The notes: generated from the letters alone by a model not told the origin. DNA of 64,000 bases from Pedobacter nyackensis (GCF_900176505.1 NZ_FWYB01000017.1:62001-126000), one strand, 5' to 3'. Positions 53,317 to 61,798 are shown, counted from the stretch's first letter. Numbers and translations are program-made.

Positions 53317-55188
53317 ATGTCACTAGAGAAGTATAAACAGAAGCGGGATTTCAGTAAAACTGAAGAGCCTGTAGGCGGCAAAGGAAAGCGTAAAACCCTC
53401 AGTTTTGTGGTACAGCGGCATCATGCTACAAGTCTACATTATGATTTTAGGTTGGAAATGGAAGGCGTACTTAAAAGCTGGGCAGTGCCAAAAGGACCAT
53501 CCTTAAATCCGGCAGATAAACGACTGGCCATGATGGTCGAAGATCACCCCTTTGATTATGGAAAATTTGAAGGTGAAATACCGGCAGGAAATTATGGCGC
53601 CGGAGTGGTATCTATATTCGATGCAGGTACTTATACGGCTCTTGATAAAGGAACTGAAAACGATCTGCTGAAAGGACTGCATGACGGAAGTCTGAAAATT
53701 AAATTAAATGGCAAAATCCTGAAAGGAGAATTTGCCCTGGTGCGCATGAAAACTTCTGAACAGAATGCCTGGTTGCTCATCAAGCACAAAGACGAATATG
53801 CGGTAACTAAGAAATTCAATATAGAAGATCTTGTTTCAAAAGAAGTGAAGAAGAAAGGTCTTGACTTCAAGCGAAAAAAAAAAGAGCCGAGGAAACCTGA
53901 AGTAGAACCCGATGACGCCTTAGCCTATACCAGTGTTAAGACTAAGGTAAAATTGATTTCTAGGAACGGAATAGACTTTAGTTCCAGGTACAAGCCCATT
54001 GTCGAAGCATTAGCCGGTATAAAGGCAGAAGCCGTTATTGATGGCGAACTGGTAATAGAAGATGCATTACCGAAATTCTATGTATTTGACCTGTTGTCCC
54101 TGAATAATCACGACATCAGGGATATGGACTTGCTTAAGCGAAAAGCATTGTTGTTTGAACTGATAAAAAAACTAGATCATCCATTAATTATTTACAGTAA
54201 ACATGAGAGGGCCGACAAAGAAGAGGAAGATGTGGTGCAGGAACAAGAAGGTGAGGAAATTGAGAGTAGAAAGGAGACAGCAGTTATGGAGACAGATAGA
54301 GAAGAGCAATATGGTAAGAAAATAGTAAAATTGACCAACCTCAATAAGCTATACTGGCCGGTAGAAAAAATCAGTAAGGGGCAATTGATTGATTACTATA
54401 AAGGCGTTTCGGAATATATATTACCCCATTTAAAGGATAAACCTTTATCACTCAACAGACACCCTAATGGGATCGCTGAACCGAGCTTTTTTCAGAAGGA
54501 TCTGGATAGAGAGAAAATTCCTTCATGGATCAAAACCGCGCCCTTATATTCGGATAGCACTGAGAAAACTATCGATTACCTGGTCTGTAATGATGAAGCT
54601 ACGTTGTTATGGATGGTGAATTTAGGCTGTATTGAAATCAATCCCTGGCTAAGCAGTTATAAAAAGCCTGAAGTGCCTCTTTTTGCCGTATTGGATCTTG
54701 ATCCGCACGATGTGGATTTTAACGAAGTTATAGCCGTAGCCAAGACCGCAAAAATGCTGCTCGATCAAATGAACATCACCGCATTCATTAAAACTTCAGG
54801 TTCAAAAGGATTACATATTTTTATTCCTGTAAGTCCGATCTACGATTACGATATCACTAAAGAGTTTATCCATTATGTAGGTCAGATGGTTTTTGAAAGA
54901 CATCCAAATACCACAAGCCTGGAGCGAAGTCCTGCTAAACGTAAAGAGCGTATTTATCTTGATTTTTTACAGAACAGAGTCGGGCAGACTATAGCCGCAC
55001 CATATAGTGTACGACCAAAGCCAGGGGCAACGGTGTCGGCGCCCTTAGCCTGGGATGAGCTAAAAGCAGGACTAACCACTAAGGGTTTTACTCTTTTTAA
55101 CATGGGGCAACGGCTTCATGAAAGAGGCGATCTTTGGAAGGATATGCACCTGGTTAAAAACAATCTTAAAAAGGCATTAACGCTGTAA
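53317..55188 (+). CDS. ligD: LigD-type NHEJ protein with PE and POL domains but remnant ligase domain
   Basis: The start at 53317 (MSLEKYKQKRDFSKT) is preferred to the TTG at 53305. Residues about 25-180 form the 3'-phosphoesterase domain (FVVQRHHATSLHYDFRLEME). Residues about 345-620 form the primase-polymerase domain (LDLDPHD, TSGSKGLHIFIPV, YLDFLQN). The ligase domain between them is reduced to about 85 residues: VKLISRNGIDFSSRYKPIV, DGELVIE and YVFDLLSLN are present, but the KxDG adenylation motif, motifs IV and V and the OB fold are missing. An acidic linker (about 290-335) fills the space. At 623 aa it is shorter than usual LigD (about 800-900 aa). It should still process ends but not seal them. 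Confidence 0.9.
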   Translation: MSLEKYKQKRDFSKTEEPVGGKGKRKTLSFVVQRHHATSLHYDFRLEMEGVLKSWAVPKGPSLNPADKRLAMMVEDHPFDYGKFEGEIPAGNYGAGVVSIFDAGTYTALDKGTENDLLKGLHDGSLKIKLNGKILKGEFALVRMKTSEQNAWLLIKHKDEYAVTKKFNIEDLVSKEVKKKGLDFKRKKKEPRKPEVEPDDALAYTSVKTKVKLISRNGIDFSSRYKPIVEALAGIKAEAVIDGELVIEDALPKFYVFDLLSLNNHDIRDMDLLKRKALLFELIKKLDHPLIIYSKHERADKEEEDVVQEQEGEEIESRKETAVMETDREEQYGKKIVKLTNLNKLYWPVEKISKGQLIDYYKGVSEYILPHLKDKPLSLNRHPNGIAEPSFFQKDLDREKIPSWIKTAPLYSDSTEKTIDYLVCNDEATLLWMVNLGCIEINPWLSSYKKPEVPLFAVLDLDPHDVDFNEVIAVAKTAKMLLDQMNITAFIKTSGSKGLHIFIPVSPIYDYDITKEFIHYVGQMVFERHPNTTSLERSPAKRKERIYLDFLQNRVGQTIAAPYSVRPKPGATVSAPLAWDELKAGLTTKGFTLFNMGQRLHERGDLWKDMHLVKNNLKKALTL

Positions 55189-55761
55189 TCGGTTTTGTAT
55201 ATTAGTTGCTTCCTTATAATGGGCCTCTAATGAGCGTAAGGTATTGATGGCGAAATTTTCTAATGGACTGTCACCTGAAGAAGCCGCAGCTTTAAATAGA
55301 TCCAATGTTTTTAAATGGTTTTTTACCATCATACCGATATAGTGTTTATTAAACTCGGGCTCAGGTAGCTTTTTGATCTCAGCAATATGATCAATGTCTT
55401 TCTGGGGAAGAGTGGCAGGTAAGGCTATTTTTTTATTTTCGGCTAATAATTTAAGCTTGGTCATTAGCTTGGTATGATCTTTTACCGATTTTTTAGCAAA
55501 ACGCTTAACCATTTTATTGGTTGTTTTTACCTCAGCGATTTTCCCAAGTTCTAATTCCATCATGCTTTCAAGGGCCGCTTCTTTAAAAAAGATCGACATA
55601 TCTGCGCCTCTGCTATACCCCGAAGTATCAGTAAATACATCACTGGCTATAGCGGAATCAATGACCTTAGATTGTTTCATAGTTTTTTTACTTGGATTCT
55701 GACAGGCTTGCAATACTAAAAAAGCAAGTGCGGTTACTACTAGTATTTTTTTAGTTCCCAT
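55177..55761 (-). CDS. DUF4142 lipoprotein
   Basis: The signal peptide VVTALAFLVLQAC (Cys near residue 20) is followed by a ferritin-like four-helix domain (FFKEAALESMMELELGKIAE, MVKRFAKKSVKDHTKLMTKL, NHLKTLDLFKAA). This matches DUF4142, a periplasmic helical-bundle family of unknown function that is common in Bacteroidota and often stress-linked. It is convergent with ligD and its 3' end overlaps the last 12 bases of that gene, so the two genes share their ends without a terminator between them. No metal ligands can be assigned with confidence. Confidence 0.88.
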   Translation of the reverse strand: MGTKKILVVTALAFLVLQACQNPSKKTMKQSKVIDSAIASDVFTDTSGYSRGADMSIFFKEAALESMMELELGKIAEVKTTNKMVKRFAKKSVKDHTKLMTKLKLLAENKKIALPATLPQKDIDHIAEIKKLPEPEFNKHYIGMMVKNHLKTLDLFKAAASSGDSPLENFAINTLRSLEAHYKEATNIQNRLQR

Positions 55762-55950
55762 GGTTTAAATTGTTAAGTTTCAGCTTTATTAACTACAATT
55801 TAAAAATGAGAAGGTTTTAAGAATGAATGATTTTTTTTGGCGTAAAAGTCATAAAGGAAGTTGTATAATTTTTAGCGAAATTGGATGTTATAAATGCTCA
55901 TTTGGCATAATTGTGTAATAATCCCTCTTTTGTTGCATCCGATATTTTTT

Positions 55951-56130
55951 ATGAATGAGAATAGGGCTACATTTGAAATAATGGATCCACGGAAACAGTT
56001 AAATACAGTGTCTGATAAACTATTCGCAAGTCAATTGCGAATGGCTAAGGCGATGTTTAATCGTTTTTTATCTCATCAATTGGCTTTAGGCGATTCTTTT
56101 CTAAAAAGCAGTAAAGACTTTATCAATTAA
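55951..56130 (+). CDS. Possible small protein, unknown
   Basis: A 59-codon frame starting MNENRATFEIMDPRKQL and rich in basic and amphipathic residues (FASQLRMAKAMFNRFLSHQL). An ATG at 55981 would give 49 codons, and the frame stays open upstream to 55894. It has no recognisable domain. It stands alone between a divergent DUF4142 gene and the Rnk-like gene. The residue composition looks protein-like (helical, few rare residues), but no independent evidence supports translation. Confidence 0.35.
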   Translation: MNENRATFEIMDPRKQLNTVSDKLFASQLRMAKAMFNRFLSHQLALGDSFLKSSKDFIN

Positions 56131-56306
56131 ACCCCAACCTTCTAACCAGGTCTGGGGAGCTTCATTTAATTATTCATTCAATTGTCTTTTCTGGTAAAGC
56201 GGGTATAAACTGCTACGCCTGTATTTAATTATTAAAGCGTGTCCGATCATTTTATAAAAAAACGTCAATATGCTATTGGTTCAGATTGTAAAGATTTTGA
56301 GTAGCG

Positions 56307-56336
56307 TGCCTCAGTCTGGCATTTCAGACTGAGGCA
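56307..56336 (+). other. Perfect 12-bp hairpin in leader of Rnk/GreA-like gene
   Basis: The arms TGCCTCAGTCTG and CAGACTGAGGCA enclose a 6-base loop, 45 bases before the start at 56382. No T run follows directly, although eight T occur 16 bases further on. It could be a weak terminator of the upstream region or a regulatory or stabilising hairpin in the leader. Confidence 0.65.
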
Positions 56337-56381
56337 TGCATATTCAATAATTTTTTTTCAATCAAATCATTTATCAATATC

Positions 56382-56759
56382 ATGACTACATCAATCGTAT
56401 TATCAACAGGAATATTTGATCTTTTAAAAGATCATATCAGAAGAAGAAAACTTAGTAAATTTAATCAGGTAAAATTGGAACTGGAACTTCGCAATGCGCG
56501 CCAAATCCTTAATAAGGACATTCCGGCCGACGTGGTTACCGTAAATACTAAAGTAAGAGTAAAAGAACTGGAAAGTGGCGAGGAAGCTACCTATGTTATT
56601 GTTCCTCCTGCAAAAGCCAGAAATAAGCATAATAACATTTCTATTTTATCCGCAATTGGCGTGGCTATGGTAGGTTACAGCCAGGGATCGGAGTTGAGCT
56701 GGGAAATGCCTGAAGGCGTGAAGAAGTTCCGTATTGAGGAAGTAACCAGATTAAATTAG
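56382..56759 (+). CDS. GreA/GreB-Rnk-like RNA polymerase-binding factor
   Basis: A 125-aa protein with a short helical N-terminus (IFDLLKDHIRRRKLSKFNQ) and a GreA C-terminal (FKBP-like) domain: VNTKVRVKELESGEEATYVIVPP, then ISILSAIGVAMVGYSQGSELSWEMPEGVKKF. This is the domain that docks on RNA polymerase. The long coiled coil of GreA is replaced by about 45 residues, as in Rnk. It probably competes with Gre factors at the secondary channel. No acidic tip residues are evident, so transcript cleavage is unlikely. It is followed by a strong bidirectional terminator. Confidence 0.87.
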   Translation: MTTSIVLSTGIFDLLKDHIRRRKLSKFNQVKLELELRNARQILNKDIPADVVTVNTKVRVKELESGEEATYVIVPPAKARNKHNNISILSAIGVAMVGYSQGSELSWEMPEGVKKFRIEEVTRLN

Positions 56760-56760
56760 G

Positions 56761-56798
56761 TATAAAAAAACCGGCAATAACGCCGGTTTTTTTATACC
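56761..56798. terminator. Bidirectional terminator between Rnk-like and CAT-like genes
   Basis: A near-perfect long stem (TATAAAAAAACCGGC and GCCGGTTTTTTTATA) with a 6-base loop. A and T runs on the two sides serve the + gene ending at 56759 and the - gene ending at 56826. Confidence 0.92.
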
Positions 56799-56825
56799 CA
56801 ATTTTTTCGACTACAGCGATGTTAT

Positions 56826-57449
56826 TTATACGTTCATTAATTCCTGGAACCGCTCTACAAACTTACCCACGTGATAACCATCCATTAAAGCATGGTGCAC
56901 ATGAACAGATAGACTCATTTCTCTCTTTCCGTTAGCTTCGGTTAATTTTCCGAAAGAAATTTTCGGTACACTGTCATTAAACGAAAAGGATCTTGCATGC
57001 GATAAGGAGGTGAAATCTAACCAGGGCAAGGCCGAATAATGAATCACATCATTGCCCGATTCCAAAGGGAAAAGTACTGTGCTTTTCGAAACCCTGTCTA
57101 TTTCTTGTTTTGCCAGATCATAAAAAGCATCAGGATTTTCATCAAAGTGTAAATAGGAGAAACCGAAAGTTTGGTCAGGGCGATTAATGGTTGCAGAGGC
57201 GTTGATCCGATCGTATGCAATTACTTTTTCTCCCTCTATTCTGTATCCAAATTCTTCAATGGTATTGGCGGCTTTTAGCGATTGATACAAATAATATAAA
57301 AAGAAGGATTGCCCCGATTCTTTTGCTTTAAGATAAGCTTTTGTGCAGTCTATTTTAACGGTTATACCAAAGAAAGGCTCTTCAAATTGTTTAAAGAAAT
57401 GAAAGTGTTCTTTTCTGCTCCATAGTGATATGTCTAATTCTTTTCTCAT
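56826..57449 (-). CDS. Chloramphenicol-acetyltransferase-fold acyltransferase
   Basis: The ATG at 57449 (MRKELDISLWSRKEHFHFF) is the likely start; the frame extends to a TTG at 57458. The CAT signature HVHHALMDGYHVGKF near the C-terminus supplies the catalytic His of the HHxxxDG motif. FFLYYLYQSLKAANTIEEF and SALPWLDFTSLSHA are also typical of the family. CAT trimers acetylate chloramphenicol with acetyl-CoA. In chromosomal Bacteroidota copies the true substrate is often unknown, so resistance is not proven. Its 3' end faces the shared terminator. Confidence 0.87.
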   Translation of the reverse strand: MRKELDISLWSRKEHFHFFKQFEEPFFGITVKIDCTKAYLKAKESGQSFFLYYLYQSLKAANTIEEFGYRIEGEKVIAYDRINASATINRPDQTFGFSYLHFDENPDAFYDLAKQEIDRVSKSTVLFPLESGNDVIHYSALPWLDFTSLSHARSFSFNDSVPKISFGKLTEANGKREMSLSVHVHHALMDGYHVGKFVERFQELMNV

Positions 57450-57544
57450 CGGTATCAATTGCGCTGTTTTTTATGAAGCAAAAGTAAAACAATATATTTC
57501 TATTGAAAGTCAGTAGTCGGAAATAGAAACTTTTAAGTCCACCG

Positions 57545-57574
57545 TTTGTTGTAATGACACTTGAAATATCTTTA
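57545..57574 (+). promoter_or_regulatory. Likely Bacteroidota -33/-7 promoter close to the start of the MBL-fold gene
   Basis: TTTG (57545-57548) and TATCTTTA (57567-57574) are separated by 18 bases, near the TTTG/TAnnTTTG consensus. The -7 element is only 5 bases from the ATG at 57580, so a transcript from it would be leaderless or nearly so. Confidence 0.5.
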
Positions 57575-57579
57575 AAATT

Positions 57580-58749
57580 ATGGACTCAAAAAGAAGTATT
57601 ATTCGGGGCATATGCTTTTCGATCTTATTGTTGTCAAGCCAGAATTTATTTGCCCAAAAAATTGATAGCCTGGTCATCAAGAAAATGGATACCGTGGCCA
57701 CCAAGAAAGTGGAAAGCAAGAAAGTGGAACCCAAGAAAGTGGATAGCCTGACGGACAATATGGATGCTTTGATTTCCAAGAAGATAGATGCTATAATTGC
57801 CAAGAAAATGGAAGCGCTGGCGCTCGCGAAAAGTGATACTTTAGTTCTCGAAAAAATTGATACCCTAATCGGCGCTGAATACGTAGATACCGCCCGCTAC
57901 AAGAGCCGTGTGCTATTGCCCGATATTTATGGGAAACCCGACTCTACCTTAGAGAAAACTCTGGTACAGGTAAAAGGTAATTTATACCGTCATACAAACG
58001 GTACTTTGCCGGCATTACATAGCGGATTGGTACTGATCACTAAAGCAGGCGCCATAGTAATAGATCCGGCACTAACGCAAGCTGCAATCTGGCTCAATGA
58101 GGAGATTAAAAAGCGATTTAAAGTTGATGTAAAATATGTGCTGTTAACTCATGGACATTACGATCATGCGGGTGGTTCTCAGATCTTCCAACAGGCAGGA
58201 GCCAAAGTCATTATACAGAAGAATGGTTTAGAAGCTATTGTGGGAGAAAAGTTGCCGGTTGCCACTCCAGATATCGTTTTTGAAGATAAAATTGCAATTG
58301 TATTGGGAGGAGAGCGGGTAGTTATGAATCACATCGCACCCAGTCACTCTAACAGCATGTCGGTGATCACATTTCCAGGGTATAAAGCAATGCAATTAAC
58401 AGACATAGGTCAATCGGAGACAATGCCTTATAATGATTTTCTGGATTTCTATTATGACGGTTGGATTAAGACCCTTGACTGGGCTTTAAAGCAAGATGTA
58501 AATTATATAGATGTAGGGCATTATACTCCGGCTACACTTCAAAATATAAAAGACTTGCGGGAATACATGGTCGATTTACATAATCAGGTGTTAGCATTGG
58601 TGCGTGAGGGACAAAGTTGGGATCAGTTATACCGTAATGTTAAGTTTTCCGATAAAGTAAAAAAATGGGGCGGATTTGATACTATGGGAAAACTTAACAT
58701 TGCAGGAATGTACCAATGGATTATAAATCATAGAAGAGGAGTGTGGTAA
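57580..58749 (+). CDS. Exported metallo-beta-lactamase-fold hydrolase with Lys-rich N-terminal repeat
   Basis: After a signal peptide (GICFSILLLSSQNLFAQ) comes an 80-residue low-complexity segment with repeated KKV/KKM/KKI units. The MBL domain follows: zinc motif LTHGHYDHAGG near residue 190, His in IAPSHSNSM near 257, Asp in QLTDIGQS and His in VDVGHYTPAT near 310. The layout resembles subclass B1-like exported hydrolases, but Cys in the third ligand position is absent and Asp is used instead. Activity on beta-lactams is therefore unproven. The C-terminal helical tail (WDQLYRNVKFSDKVKKWGGF) is typical of bacterial MBL-fold proteins annotated by similarity. Confidence 0.85.
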   Translation: MDSKRSIIRGICFSILLLSSQNLFAQKIDSLVIKKMDTVATKKVESKKVEPKKVDSLTDNMDALISKKIDAIIAKKMEALALAKSDTLVLEKIDTLIGAEYVDTARYKSRVLLPDIYGKPDSTLEKTLVQVKGNLYRHTNGTLPALHSGLVLITKAGAIVIDPALTQAAIWLNEEIKKRFKVDVKYVLLTHGHYDHAGGSQIFQQAGAKVIIQKNGLEAIVGEKLPVATPDIVFEDKIAIVLGGERVVMNHIAPSHSNSMSVITFPGYKAMQLTDIGQSETMPYNDFLDFYYDGWIKTLDWALKQDVNYIDVGHYTPATLQNIKDLREYMVDLHNQVLALVREGQSWDQLYRNVKFSDKVKKWGGFDTMGKLNIAGMYQWIINHRRGVW

Positions 58750-58750
58750 C

Positions 58751-60367
58751 CTAATAGCCGATTGCTTTTAGTGCCTGCTTACCCAGGCGCTCCTCTAGTT
58801 GAGTAAGGTACAGACTGGATGGATTAACTGGCGTGTTAGGTGATTCAAAGATGCCTTCCGGTAAGTTCGGGCCTGCCGAATTAAATGGTCTTGGTATGGG
58901 CGTACTTTTTCCCTTACTGCCAATAACCCAATTGTATGTACCCGGAGGTATTTGGTTTACATAACTGTTTGCTTCGCAATTCCAGGCCACCGACCAGGCA
59001 GTTCCCCAACCATGACCAGAGCCCATACTACCTCTGTTTTTGAAATCTATACCACCGTTAGGAGCCTTGCAATTATCTAAAAGCATACCTGTACTCCAGC
59101 GCTGATGGCCTTCTATACGTCCGTTACCGATAAAATTACAATTCAAAAATACGATTGGGCCTGTTTGTCCAGCTCCCAAAGCTGCAAACCAGATATTGTC
59201 GCCCTCTACAGAACATTGGTCTAATAGCAACTGACCGGCATTTGGTGCAAATTCTGCCGGTTTAGAAGGACCTTGGTGTAAAGCTTTGCGTACTACAGCT
59301 ACCCGTTGAAGCGTAATTCTACGTCCTCCTGTTCCAACACTTTCCATGGTTTCTATCAGGTCTAAATCTCGCAACCAGCAATCCTCTCCATTCAGACGGA
59401 CCCCGTAATAAAGTGCTTTTGTATGACTCACCGCTTGTGGCGGAGATACAATACGCAGGTTTTCTACACCAGCCTGTTTAAGGCGTTTTACGTCATTTGC
59501 CAATACCATTGTTGTTTCGTCGTTGGTGTAAGCTGCATCATACGAATCAACTAATGGAACATCCAGCGTGATTTTATTACCTTTTATAGCAGCAATACGA
59601 CGTTCAGTTATCAGTAGTGAACCTGTTTTAATCCAGGTTTGTGGCTTACCATCACGTATCAGATCGTCCATTTGCATAAACTTCACCCATTTTTCAGTAA
59701 CAGGTTTTCTTATTTCTACGTTATCACCAATGGTAAATCCGGATGCGTTAGCTACGGTAAAACTGATACTTCCTGCAGCAATATAATTGTCTGTTATTTT
59801 TATAGCCTTTTCGTTGTCACCCGCATTGCCTAAGCGGTTACCGATACGTTGATTTATTCCGTTCGATAAAACTATGGCCGTGTGCTTTACGCCATTCATG
59901 GATATAATACTTCCTTTTTCCGACTTACCGCTGCCACGAAGTACAATACCATCTGCCATAATCTTTATGGTATTTGAACAGGGGTAGGTGCCAGGTTCTA
60001 ATAAGACTGTTCCCCGGAACCCATCTTTATTTAAGGGCATAGCAGAGACCTTATCAATAGCCGCTTGAATTAAAGCTGTGCAATCAGCGCTCGCATCAGC
60101 CAATGGTTTAACCGTGATTTTTACCGGTATATTTGGTAAAGCTATACCACCACCTTTATAGCCGGCATAGGAAAAATCCATAATCCGATCTCCTTTTGGC
60201 GTTTTTTTATACACCAGTTTCCCATCAGCTCCAAGGTGCACCCATTCGTTTTTGAGGGTAACTTTTTCCATAGGTATGGAATCGGCCTGAGCAAAGGAAT
60301 TCAATAGCAGCAAAAATAGTGTTAAGCCTGTTTTTACTTTTGAAATTGGCGAATCAATATGTTTCAT
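58751..60367 (-). CDS. Exported beta-helix protein, pectate-lyase superfamily
   Basis: The ATG at 60367 (MKHIDSPISKVKTGLTLFLL) gives a clean signal peptide, so the upstream start at 60400 is not favoured. The N-terminal domain contains DFSYAGYKGGGIALP, then DASADCTALIQAAIDKV, the usual pectate-lyase-superfamily entry. A beta-helix follows, with DLDLIETMESVGTGGRRITLQ, FLNCNFIGNGRIEGHQRWSTG and FKNRGSMGSGHGWGTAWSVAWNCEA. Such proteins are lyases or glycosidases for polysaccharides. It stands alone, convergent to the MBL-fold gene with a 1-base gap, outside the main glycan locus. Substrate unknown. Confidence 0.85.
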   Translation of the reverse strand: MKHIDSPISKVKTGLTLFLLLLNSFAQADSIPMEKVTLKNEWVHLGADGKLVYKKTPKGDRIMDFSYAGYKGGGIALPNIPVKITVKPLADASADCTALIQAAIDKVSAMPLNKDGFRGTVLLEPGTYPCSNTIKIMADGIVLRGSGKSEKGSIISMNGVKHTAIVLSNGINQRIGNRLGNAGDNEKAIKITDNYIAAGSISFTVANASGFTIGDNVEIRKPVTEKWVKFMQMDDLIRDGKPQTWIKTGSLLITERRIAAIKGNKITLDVPLVDSYDAAYTNDETTMVLANDVKRLKQAGVENLRIVSPPQAVSHTKALYYGVRLNGEDCWLRDLDLIETMESVGTGGRRITLQRVAVVRKALHQGPSKPAEFAPNAGQLLLDQCSVEGDNIWFAALGAGQTGPIVFLNCNFIGNGRIEGHQRWSTGMLLDNCKAPNGGIDFKNRGSMGSGHGWGTAWSVAWNCEANSYVNQIPPGTYNWVIGSKGKSTPIPRPFNSAGPNLPEGIFESPNTPVNPSSLYLTQLEERLGKQALKAIGY

Positions 60368-60553
60368 AAAGTCGTTATTTGAGACTATAACGAACTTCAT
60401 AAAAAAGCAGCGGTGTTTTATATTGAAAAATAGCTTTGTACTCAGCTATCTTAACATGATTTTTTTAGACTTATTTCCTATTTAATGGCGACCTTTTTAG
60501 CAAAAGGTTTAGATGTAGTTTATATTCTTTTGTAGAAATGAATGTTTACATAT

Positions 60554-60584
60554 TTGTTATTACAATCCTGACTTTTGTATCTTG
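60554..60584 (+). promoter_or_regulatory. Possible promoter of the DUF4256 gene
   Basis: TTG (60554-60556) and TATCTTG (60578-60584) lie 21 bases apart, close to the Bacteroidota -33/-7 layout, 57 bases before the start at 60641. Confidence 0.4.
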
Positions 60585-60640
60585 GTATTTCAGACCTGCA
60601 GATAGAAAAGTAAATTGAGTATCTATAAAAGTATGACCGC

Positions 60641-61207
60641 ATGAAAAGCAATAAAAAGGAATTATCGACAGAACAACGTGAAGAATTACTTAGTGTATTA
60701 AAAACTCGTTTTGAGAAAAATATGAACCGCCACAAAGGGCTTGACTGGGCCAAAGTGCAAGTGAAACTGGAAGCCAATGCTGAAAAACTCTGGTCACTAG
60801 ATGATATGGAAGCAACTGGTGGTGAACCTGACGTTGTTGGTTATGATAAAAAGACCGACGAATACATTTTTTATGATTGCTCAGCAGAAAGCCCTAAAGG
60901 TCGCAGAAGTCTTTGTTACGACCGCGAAGCGCTGGATGCAAGGAAAGAGCATAAACCAAAAAGCAACGTTCTCGATACGGCAGCTGAAATGGGGATTGAG
61001 CTTTTAACGGAAGAACAGTACCGGGAGTTGCAGCAGTTTGGAAAGTTCGATACGAAAACCTCGAGCTGGATACAAACACCCGCTGATATTAGAAAACTCG
61101 GTGGCGCCATTTTTTGTGATTACCGCTACAGCAATGTCTTTGTATATCACAACGGTGCAGATTCTTATTATGCTGCAAGGGGATTCCGGGGGGCACTTAG
61201 GGTATAA
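60641..61207 (+). CDS. DUF4256 family protein
   Basis: A 188-aa cytoplasmic protein with the DUF4256 pattern: LLSVLKTRFEKNMNRHKGLDW, SLDDMEATGGEPDVVGYDKKT, FYDCSAESPKGRRSLCYDREAL and EQYRELQQFGKFDTKTSSWI. The last region reads GAIFCDYRYSNVFVYHNGADSYYAARGFRGALRV. The family is conserved and near full length here, but no function is established. It is adjacent to the DUF4157 fragment, whose first ATG (61208) touches this stop codon; the true start of that fragment is probably 61235. Confidence 0.92.
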   Translation: MKSNKKELSTEQREELLSVLKTRFEKNMNRHKGLDWAKVQVKLEANAEKLWSLDDMEATGGEPDVVGYDKKTDEYIFYDCSAESPKGRRSLCYDREALDARKEHKPKSNVLDTAAEMGIELLTEEQYRELQQFGKFDTKTSSWIQTPADIRKLGGAIFCDYRYSNVFVYHNGADSYYAARGFRGALRV

Positions 61208-61234
61208 ATGTTTGCAGTGATAAAAATTGAAATT

Positions 61235-61522
61235 ATGAGCAGAAATCTTTCTAAGGCGTCACCGGTTCAGAAAAAAGAAAATAATACCGGCCTGCCTGAT
61301 AATTTAAAATCAGGAGTAGAAAACCTTTCTGGCTACTCGCTGGATAATGTTCCCGGACAGGAAAGACACTTGCCTCACGAAGCCTGGCATGTAGCTCAAC
61401 AAAAGCAGGGAAGAGTACAGCCGACTATGCAGCTGAAAGGCAAGCTAAACATCAGTGATGATGCTGGACTAGAGAACGAAGCTGATCATTTTGGTTCAGT
61501 TGCAGCGGGTGTTGGATCATAA
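61235..61522 (+). pseudogene. DUF4157 (eCIS core-like) fragment, internally deleted
   Basis: The start at 61235 (MSRNLSKASPVQKKEN) fits DUF4157 proteins better than 61208. The opening TGLPDNLKSGVENLSGYSLDNV and the block LPHEAWHVAQQKQGRVQPTMQLKG, holding the HExxH metal motif, are highly typical. Between SLDNV and PGQERHLPHE the family normally has about 25-30 residues (VHYNSDKPA...LAYAQGTDIHLG type, recalled from memory). Here the two blocks are joined directly. The end DDAGLENEADHFGSVAAGVGS stops abruptly at a point where related proteins continue to an effector or toxin part. It is probably a decayed remnant of a larger secreted-effector gene. Confidence 0.75.
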
Positions 61523-61589
61523 ATATAAAAAAGGATCACTCAGCTATAGGATCGGAATTCGTGCGAAAATTGTCAACCCCTTAAAATGT

Positions 61590-61625
61590 AAAAAGCCTGC
61601 TATCGTTACGATTTGCAGGCTTTTG
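61590..61625. terminator. Terminator-like hairpin
   Basis: The stem AAAAGCCTGC and GCAGGCTTTT with a 16-base loop has A and T runs on both sides. It resembles the hairpin behind tRNA-Ser at 62609 and lies next to a degenerate tRNA-Ser 3' end. Confidence 0.75.
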
Positions 61626-61645
61626 TACTTTTTGATACCTTCTGA

Positions 61646-61675
61646 GCGGGGAGAGAGGGACATCAATCGAACACC
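61646..61675 (-). other. Degenerate tRNA-Ser 3' end fragment
   Basis: Read on the + strand, GCGGGGAGAGAGGGA followed by TCGAACACC matches the real gene's GCGGAGAGCGAGGGATTCGAACCCCC, with substitutions and a small insertion. The terminator-like hairpin at 61590 stands in the same relative position as the one behind the intact gene. No D-arm or anticodon arm is present, so it is a fragment, not a tRNA gene. Confidence 0.55.
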
Positions 61676-61798
61676 TAATATCATTTTTGACCTTTTTAGA
61701 GACTTTAAAAATTTAAATCGACTTTAAAGCCGTAATCAAATCTTATTAATTTTAAGTGTGTTATTACGACACCTGTAAGGGGCTGCTTTTTTCTTCGG

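Noticed and set aside
57580..58749. Calling the MBL-fold protein a beta-lactamase
   Set aside because: The B1 third-site Cys is missing and the N-terminal tail is atypical, so only the fold and zinc motif are supported.
61491..61727. + strand frame after the DUF4157 fragment (78 codons)
   Set aside because: It overlaps the end of the fragment in another frame and runs through the terminator hairpin and the tRNA fragment. Composition is not protein-like.
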